A stretch of 10,738 nucleotides of DNA from Ramlibacter sp. Its GTDB lineage: Bacteria > Pseudomonadota > Gammaproteobacteria > Burkholderiales > Burkholderiaceae_C. The stretch covers positions 1 through 10,738 of the forward strand of contig JAJNBO010000046.1 in the NCBI GenBank assembly GCA_021156245.1, given 5' to 3'. Shown in pieces: positions 7,107 through 10,738 of the stretch (position 1 is its first letter; each line of letters begins with the position of its first letter). A program made the translations under genes and the position numbers. The notes below the pieces were generated by a model. The model ran no database searches. It worked only from the letters and a program-made list of their open reading frames with translations, and was not told where the DNA came from.

Positions 7107-7526
7107 ATGGCCAAGACCGTCGTCTATTCCACCCGGGTCGAGTTCGGCCATTGCGACCCGGCCCGCATCGTCTGGTTCCCCAACTTCTTCCGCTGGATCG
7201 ACCACGCCTCCCGCCACTTCTTCGTGGAGTGCGGCGTGCCGCCCTGGCATGAAACCGAGAAGACGATGGGCGTCATCGGCACGCCCATCGTCGACTCGCA
7301 TTCGCGCTTCGTGAAGACGGCGACCTACGGCGACGAACTCGCCTTCGAGGTGAGCATCCCGGAATGGCGCGGCAAGAGCTTCGTGCAACGCTACCGCTGC
7401 ATGCGCAGCGACGACCTCATCATGGAATGCGACGAGGTCCGCATCTTCGCCGGCCGCAAGGAAGGCGAGCCGGAGGCGATCCGGGCATTGCCGATCCCGC
7501 AGGAGATTCGAAAGCTCTGCGAGTGA
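7107..7526 (+). CDS. Acyl-CoA thioesterase, 4-hydroxybenzoyl-CoA thioesterase (4HBT) type
   Basis: This 139-residue single-hotdog-fold protein has the 4HBT active-site block FGHCDPARIVWFPNFFRWID. Asp17 corresponds to the catalytic aspartate, also numbered 17, in the Pseudomonas 4-hydroxybenzoyl-CoA thioesterase. Length and the lack of a signal peptide fit a cytoplasmic tetrameric thioesterase that splits an aryl- or acyl-CoA into the free acid and CoA. It begins 7 bases after the Bug gene stop and appears to be the last gene of the ior operon. In context it could release the acid from the acyl-CoA made by IorAB, or recycle CoA. That role is inference, and the actual acyl group is not readable from sequence. 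AAGGGCGA about 10 bases upstream may be the ribosome site. Confidence 0.92.
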   Translation: MAKTVVYSTRVEFGHCDPARIVWFPNFFRWIDHASRHFFVECGVPPWHETEKTMGVIGTPIVDSHSRFVKTATYGDELAFEVSIPEWRGKSFVQRYRCMRSDDLIMECDEVRIFAGRKEGEPEAIRALPIPQEIRKLCE

Positions 7527-7544
7527 TCGCCGTCATCCCATAGG

Positions 7545-7574
7545 ACGTCATTCCCGCCTCCGCGGGGATGACGT
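7545..7574. repeat. Dispersed palindromic repeat, copy 1; possible bidirectional terminator
   Basis: ACGTCATTCCCGC (7545-7557) and GCGGGGATGACGT (7562-7574) form a 13-bp stem with one imperfect pair and a 4-base loop. It fills the gap between the 3' ends of two convergent genes and abuts the stop codon of the cysteine hydrolase. The GTCATTCCCGC/GCGGGGATGAC pattern is a widespread REP-like intergenic repeat type in proteobacteria. A truncated extra arm, CGTCATCCC, lies at 7531-7539. There is no clear T-run, so termination is possible but unproven. Confidence 0.65.
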
Positions 7575-8137
7575 TACTTGCGTGCGCGTGAACTGCGGAC
7601 ATCGCACTTCAGGATGTCCTTCATGTACTTGATGCTCGCCGCCTTGGCCTGCGGCGTCTCCGCCGCCGTGCAGTCGGCCGGCACCCAGACGCCTTCGTAG
7701 CCGCGCAGGAAGGCGTCGGCCGCGGTCATCTGAACGCACATGTCGCTGGAGAGTCCAGCGACGATCAGCTCGCGGGCGCCCATCTCGTTGAGCAGCAGTT
7801 CCAGTGCCGTGCAATAGAAGGCCGAGTGCCGCGGCTTGAGCAGCGTGATGTCGGTGGGGCGCGGCGCAAGCAGGCGCGCGATCTCGCTGCTGATGTCGTC
7901 ACGCTCGCAGCATTGCGACACGAGCCCCTGGAAGTCGGACTGCCACGACCCGTAGTTGTCGTTGGCGTAGACCACCGTCACCTTCTGGCGATCGAGCGCG
8001 TCACGCAGGCGCGCCGTCGCGCGGGCCGCGGCCAGCGCCGGCTTCGCGAGCTTCTCCGCGCCGGGAAAGTTCAGCGGGTTGATGAAGTCGACGAGGATCA
8101 GGACGCGCGGGCTGCGCGGGACCTTGGCGGGTTTCAT
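7574..8137 (-). CDS. Cysteine hydrolase, isochorismatase-like family
   Basis: This 187-residue protein has all three catalytic residues of the isochorismatase-like cysteine hydrolases (nicotinamidases, N-carbamoylsarcosine amidases and relatives). They are Asp17 in LILVDFINPL, Lys101 in LLKPRHSAF, and the nucleophile Cys134 in GLSSDMCVQMTAADA. The segment before Cys134 is where the family has its usual cis-peptide. It should hydrolyse an amide or similar C-N or ether bond in the cytoplasm; the substrate cannot be assigned. The ATG at 8137 is chosen over the GTG immediately upstream (8140). It is separated from the upstream Bug gene by a strong terminator, so it is probably transcribed on its own, perhaps using TAGCAT just before the start as a -10. 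It is convergent with the thioesterase gene. Confidence 0.9.
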   Translation of the reverse strand: MKPAKVPRSPRVLILVDFINPLNFPGAEKLAKPALAAARATARLRDALDRQKVTVVYANDNYGSWQSDFQGLVSQCCERDDISSEIARLLAPRPTDITLLKPRHSAFYCTALELLLNEMGARELIVAGLSSDMCVQMTAADAFLRGYEGVWVPADCTAAETPQAKAASIKYMKDILKCDVRSSRARK

Positions 8138-8186
8138 CACGAAATGCTAGGACGGCGGCCGGAACGGGCTTGTCGGACGCTGCCCC

Positions 8187-8213
8187 AAGAAAAAGCGGCC
8201 ATGCGGCCGCTTT
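8187..8213 (-). terminator. Rho-independent terminator of the dehydrogenase-Bug unit
   Basis: AAAGCGGCC (8192-8200) and GGCCGCTTT (8205-8213) pair perfectly over 9 bp around the loop ATGC. Read on the minus strand, the GC-rich stem is followed by TTTTTCTT, as in a standard intrinsic terminator. It lies about 47 bases past the stop of the minus-strand Bug gene and before the cysteine hydrolase start. It therefore ends the upstream transcript. Confidence 0.82.
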
Positions 8214-8227
8214 CAGAAATGCCCTGG

Positions 8228-8251
8228 ATCCCCGCCTGCGCGGGGATGACG
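8228..8251. repeat. Dispersed palindromic repeat, copy 2
   Basis: ATCCCCGC (8228-8235) and GCGGGGAT (8240-8247) form a perfect 8-bp stem with loop CTGC. Positions 8231-8251 match 7553-7573 of copy 1 at 20 of 21 bases in the same orientation. The left arm beyond the core has diverged (TGG where copy 1 has GTC). It lies between the Bug gene stop and the terminator. The two copies bracket the cysteine hydrolase gene. Confidence 0.6.
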
Positions 8252-8259
8252 CGGACGGG

Positions 8260-9216
8260 TCACTTCTTCCCGAGGTTCAGGAGCGACGCGCCTTCGGTAT
8301 AGAGCTTCACCTTGCCCGCCATGAAGGCGTCCATCTCCTCGATGCCGACGTTCACCAGCTCGAAGCCGCTCTTGGCCGCCAGCTCCTTCATCTCGGCGTC
8401 GTTGTTCAGCGCGCGCCACAGGTCCGACAGGCGCTTGCGCTCGGCCGGCGGCGTGGACTTGGGCACGCCGATGCCGCGGTAGGCGCCGTCGACCCAGTCG
8501 ACGCCCAGCTCCTTGAAGGTCGGTACGTCCGGCATCAGCGGGTGGCGCTTCTCCATGGCCACGGCCAGCGGCCGGATGCGCTCCTTGTTGTTGATCGCGA
8601 AGGCGGTGTACGTCATCGCGCCGTCCACCTGGGCGCCGAGCACGGAAGTGGACATGTCGCCCGTCCCCTTGAACGGCACGTAGATCGTTTTGACGTTGAA
8701 GGCCTTGTTCATGCGCTCGTGCGCCGCGTGGTTGGCGGAGTTGGAGCCGGAGCCGCCGAGGCTCAGCTTGCCCGGGTTGGCCTTCGCGGCCTTCAGGAAA
8801 TCGTCGAAGTTCTTGATCGGGCTTTGCGACGGCACCACCAGGATGTCGGGGGTGTAGTGGAACCAGAAGACCGGCGTGATGTCCTGCGTCTTGTATTGCA
8901 CCTGGCCCTCGATGGGCTGGAACACGATGTGCGGCAGGTTGACGCCGACGACGTTGGCGCCGTCGCCGGGCAGCGTGTTGATCTGCGTCCACATCAGTGC
9001 GCCGCCGGCACCGGCCTTGTACTGGATGATGGTGTCGATGCCCGGGCACTTCTTCTTCAGCACGTTCTGCTGGTGGCGCGCCGACAGGTCGGACTCGCCG
9101 CCGGGCGGGAAGGCCTGCCAGTAGTTCACGTTCTTGTCGGGGCACGTCACGGCCTGCGCCATGGCGCCCGGCGCGAACAGCGCGGCCAGGGCCAGCGTCG
9201 AGAGGATGCGTTTCAT
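8260..9216 (-). CDS. Bug/TctC-type periplasmic solute-binding protein, divergent subgroup
   Basis: This 318-residue protein has a Sec signal peptide (KRILSTLALAALFAPGAMA, cleavage after AMA at residue 20). The mature protein follows the Bug/TctC plan, with FPPGGESDLSAR, YKAGAGGALMW, KANPGKLSLGGSGSNSANH and RPLAVAMEKRHPLMPDVPTF. It differs from classic Bug proteins near the N-terminus, where CPDKNVNYWQAF replaces the usual YPxKPIRLIVPF. Cys25 and Cys57 could form a disulfide in the periplasm. AAGGAGA (9224-9230) lies 7 bases before the ATG. It follows the tartrate/D-malate dehydrogenase-family gene by 41 bases and ends before the strong terminator, so the two are probably one transcript. The ligand may be a hydroxy-dicarboxylate such as tartrate or malate, inferred from context only. 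No membrane transport subunits are present. Confidence 0.93.
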   Translation of the reverse strand: MKRILSTLALAALFAPGAMAQAVTCPDKNVNYWQAFPPGGESDLSARHQQNVLKKKCPGIDTIIQYKAGAGGALMWTQINTLPGDGANVVGVNLPHIVFQPIEGQVQYKTQDITPVFWFHYTPDILVVPSQSPIKNFDDFLKAAKANPGKLSLGGSGSNSANHAAHERMNKAFNVKTIYVPFKGTGDMSTSVLGAQVDGAMTYTAFAINNKERIRPLAVAMEKRHPLMPDVPTFKELGVDWVDGAYRGIGVPKSTPPAERKRLSDLWRALNNDAEMKELAAKSGFELVNVGIEEMDAFMAGKVKLYTEGASLLNLGKK

Positions 9217-9257
9217 GTCTTTGTCTCCTTCGTGGTTCCGGGGATGGTGCGCAGCGT

Positions 9258-10350
9258 TCAGCGGTTCTTCAACAGGGAAACCACTGCCGCCGTCACTTCG
9301 GCCGTCTTCGCGCTGCCGCCGAGGTCGCCGGTGTGCAGCTTCGGGTCGGCGGTAATGCTTTCGATGGCACGCATCAGGCGCGCGGCCGCTTCCTGCTCGC
9401 CCAGGTGCTCCAGCAGCATCACGCAGCTCCAGAAGGTGCCGACCGGATTGGCCAGGCCCTTGCCCATGATGTCGAAGGCGGAGCCGTGGATCGGCTCGAA
9501 CATGCTCGGATAGCGGCGCTCGGGATCGATGTTGCCGGTGGGCGCGATGCCCAGGCTGCCGGCCAGCGCGGCCGCCAGGTCGCTGAGGATGTCGGCGTGC
9601 AGGTTGGTCGCCACCAGCGTGTCCAGCGAAGCCGGCCGGTTGACCATGCGCGCGGTGCAGGCGTCGACCAGTTCCTTGTCCCACCGGACGTCCGGGAACT
9701 CCCTGCCCACGGAGACGGCGATCTCGTCCCACATGACCATCGCGTGGCGCTGCGCGTTGGACTTGGTGACCACGGTCAGCTGCTTGCGCGGCCGCGACTG
9801 GGCCAGCTTGAAGGCGAACCGCATGATCCGCTCGACGCCGGCACGCGTCATCATGCTCACGTCGGTGGCCACTTCGATGGGGTGCCCCTGGTGCGCGCGC
9901 CCGCCCACGCCGGCGTATTCGCCCTCGGAGTTCTCGCGCACGATCACCCAGTCCAGGTCCTTGGGCGCGCAGCGCTTGAGCGGCGCGTCGATGCCCGGCA
10001 GGATGCGCGTGGGCCGCACGTTGGCGTACTGGTCGAAGCCCTGGCAGATCTTCAGGCGCAGGCCCCACAACGTGATGTGATCGGGGATGTGCGGGTCTCC
10101 GGCCGAGCCGAAGAGGATGGCGTCCTGGTCGCGCAGCGCCTCGAGCCCGTCGTCCGGCATCATCTTCCCGTGGGCGCGGTACCAGTCGCCGCCCCAGCCG
10201 AAGCTGGTGAATTCGAATGCGAAGCCCGCGCCCGCGGCGGCGAGGGCCTGCAGCACTTCCTGTCCGGCGGGGATGACTTCCTTGCCGATGCCGTCGCCCG
10301 GGATGCAGGCGATCCTGTATGGCGGCTGGAACGAACGCTCCCGGATTCAT
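9258..10350 (-). CDS. Tartrate/D-malate dehydrogenase-family enzyme, start codon lost or frameshifted
   Basis: The enzyme belongs to the NAD-dependent beta-decarboxylating dehydrogenases (isocitrate/isopropylmalate superfamily) and is closest by eye to tartrate dehydrogenase (TtuC) and D-malate dehydrogenase (DmlA). Motifs in order are YRIACIPGDGIGKEV at the N-terminus, FGSAGDP, DHITLWGLRLKICQGFDQYA, NVRPTR, RENSEGEYAG, TKSNAQRH, and metal- and cofactor-binding ATNLHADILSDLAAALAG followed by EPIHGSAFDIMGKG. From Tyr at 10319 to the stop there are 353 residues, the usual full length. However, the frame closes with TGA at 10347-10349 and has no ATG, GTG or TTG before the GDGIG motif. The ATG at 10350 is one frame off. 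The ATG at 10355 is in frame but meets that TGA after two codons. The first in-frame GTG (10256) would delete GDGIG. The gene may be a recent pseudogene or contain a sequence error. It sits just upstream of the second Bug gene. Confidence 0.82.
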
Positions 10351-10355
10351 GCCAT

Positions 10356-10375
10356 TGTTCACCCTGAGGTAAACA
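10356..10375. promoter_or_regulatory. Near-palindrome before the dehydrogenase start
   Basis: TGTTCACC (10356-10363) and GGTAAACA (10368-10375) are inverted repeats matching at 7 of 8 bases around CTGA. On the minus strand the right half contains AGGGTGA, the only Shine-Dalgarno-like sequence near the candidate starts at 10355 and 10350. It could be an operator or an RNA hairpin that hides the ribosome site. It may also be chance. Confidence 0.35.
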
Positions 10376-10386
10376 GTGGCCCGGGC

Positions 10387-10738
10387 TCAGATCGCGCGGT
10401 TCAGGTCGACTTCGATGCCGGCCTTCTTCATTTCGCGCGCCAGCAACAGCCGCCACAGGCCCGCGTCGTCCATCGGCTGTTGCAGCAGGCCTGCCGGCAC
10501 GCTGGCGTCGCCTGGCTGCAGCACGAGCAGCTTCGAGCGGCCGACCGTGGCCAGCAGGAAGCCGAGCTCGAGCTGCCGGTCCGCCTGCAGCAGCACGCCG
10601 AAGTCGACTTGCCGCAAGCCCTCGAGCACGTCGAGAGATGCGCCCGCGGTGGGCTCCTGGCTGATCACGGGTTCGAGGCCGAGGTCGGCGATGAAGGTGG
10701 TGAGGGCTTCGCCGGCCGCGTCGTCGCGGCAGACGATG
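10387..10738 (-). CDS. Short TIR-like nucleotide-binding protein (Cap12/Pycsar-effector TIR type), C-terminal 116 residues
   Basis: The frame is open from the right window edge to a TGA at 10387, and the start lies outside. The visible sequence follows the TIR-like domain of predicted nucleotide-binding proteins, the family that includes the CBASS effector Cap12 and Pycsar TIR effectors. It begins with a strand and helix, IVCRDDAAGEALTTFIADLG then LEPVI, like the family's FIVHGRDEAAKEAV pattern. FGVLL follows, then RQLELGFLLATVGRSKLLVL, whose Glu aligns with the catalytic glutamate of NADase TIR domains. The ending GLWRLLLAREMKKAGIEVDLN is the characteristic family C-terminus. The stretch between the FGVLL strand and the Glu helix is far shorter than usual, so activity is uncertain. 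It lies about 36 bases upstream of the dehydrogenase on the same strand. The assignment is by eye, not by search. Confidence 0.65.
   Translation of the reverse strand, partial: IVCRDDAAGEALTTFIADLGLEPVISQEPTAGASLDVLEGLRQVDFGVLLQADRQLELGFLLATVGRSKLLVLQPGDASVPAGLLQQPMDDAGLWRLLLAREMKKAGIEVDLNRAI

Noticed and set aside
8192..8213. The terminator hairpin as a plus-strand terminator
   Set aside because: On the plus strand the stem is followed by TTTCAGAAAT, a very short T-run, and no plus-strand gene ends nearby. The minus-strand reading is much stronger.
10266..10277. A third GCGGGGATGAC match to the palindromic repeat core
   Set aside because: It lies inside the conserved N-terminus of the dehydrogenase, encodes expected residues and lacks the second arm, so it is a chance match.
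8260..10362. A 700-codon minus-strand frame appearing to fuse an N-terminal region to the second Bug protein
   Set aside because: Only its last 318 residues are real (Bug protein from the ATG at 9216). The earlier part is the wrong frame of the dehydrogenase gene.

Overview
The window is GC-rich DNA with tight gene packing and codon use typical of the betaproteobacterial order Burkholderiales, most likely the Comamonadaceae (Ramlibacter/Variovorax-like). Two Bug/TctC-type periplasmic binding proteins, each beside a catabolic enzyme, and LysR-type regulation fit this group. The placement rests on gene content, not a database comparison. No stretch longer than about 125 bases lacks a gene. No rRNA, tRNA, CRISPR array, insertion sequence or prophage gene was seen.

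Positions 1-1328 hold three small accessory genes. The first is the start of an alpha/beta-hydrolase running off the left edge (minus strand). It is divergent from a coiled-coil plus XRE-type helix-turn-helix protein (plus strand), which is followed by an unrecognised 102-residue protein.

Positions 1318-7526 are the main unit. A LysR-type regulator (minus) is divergent from a four-gene plus-strand operon. The operon encodes the TPP/iron-sulfur alpha subunit and the beta subunit (with a DUF6537-like extension) of an indolepyruvate:ferredoxin oxidoreductase-type enzyme, a Bug solute-binding protein and a 4-hydroxybenzoyl-CoA-thioesterase-like hotdog protein. A perfect T-N11-A LysR box lies at the regulator/operon junction. 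The inferred pathway is capture of an acid, oxidative decarboxylation of a 2-oxo acid to its acyl-CoA, and thioester hydrolysis to the shortened acid, under LysR control. The substrate cannot be read from the sequence; aryl-pyruvates are the family precedent.

Positions 7574-10738 are all minus strand. Read right to left they encode the C-terminal part of a short TIR-like nucleotide-binding protein (cut by the window edge), a tartrate/D-malate dehydrogenase-family enzyme, a second Bug protein, a strong intrinsic terminator, and a cysteine hydrolase of the isochorismatase family. The dehydrogenase frame is intact through its conserved GDGIG motif but has no usable in-frame start codon. It therefore carries either a small frameshift or start lesion, or a sequencing error. 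Two near-identical palindromic elements flank the cysteine hydrolase gene.

The points most worth a second look are the atypically short TIR-like protein at the right edge, the missing dehydrogenase start, the LysR box, and the IorAB-Bug-thioesterase gene set.
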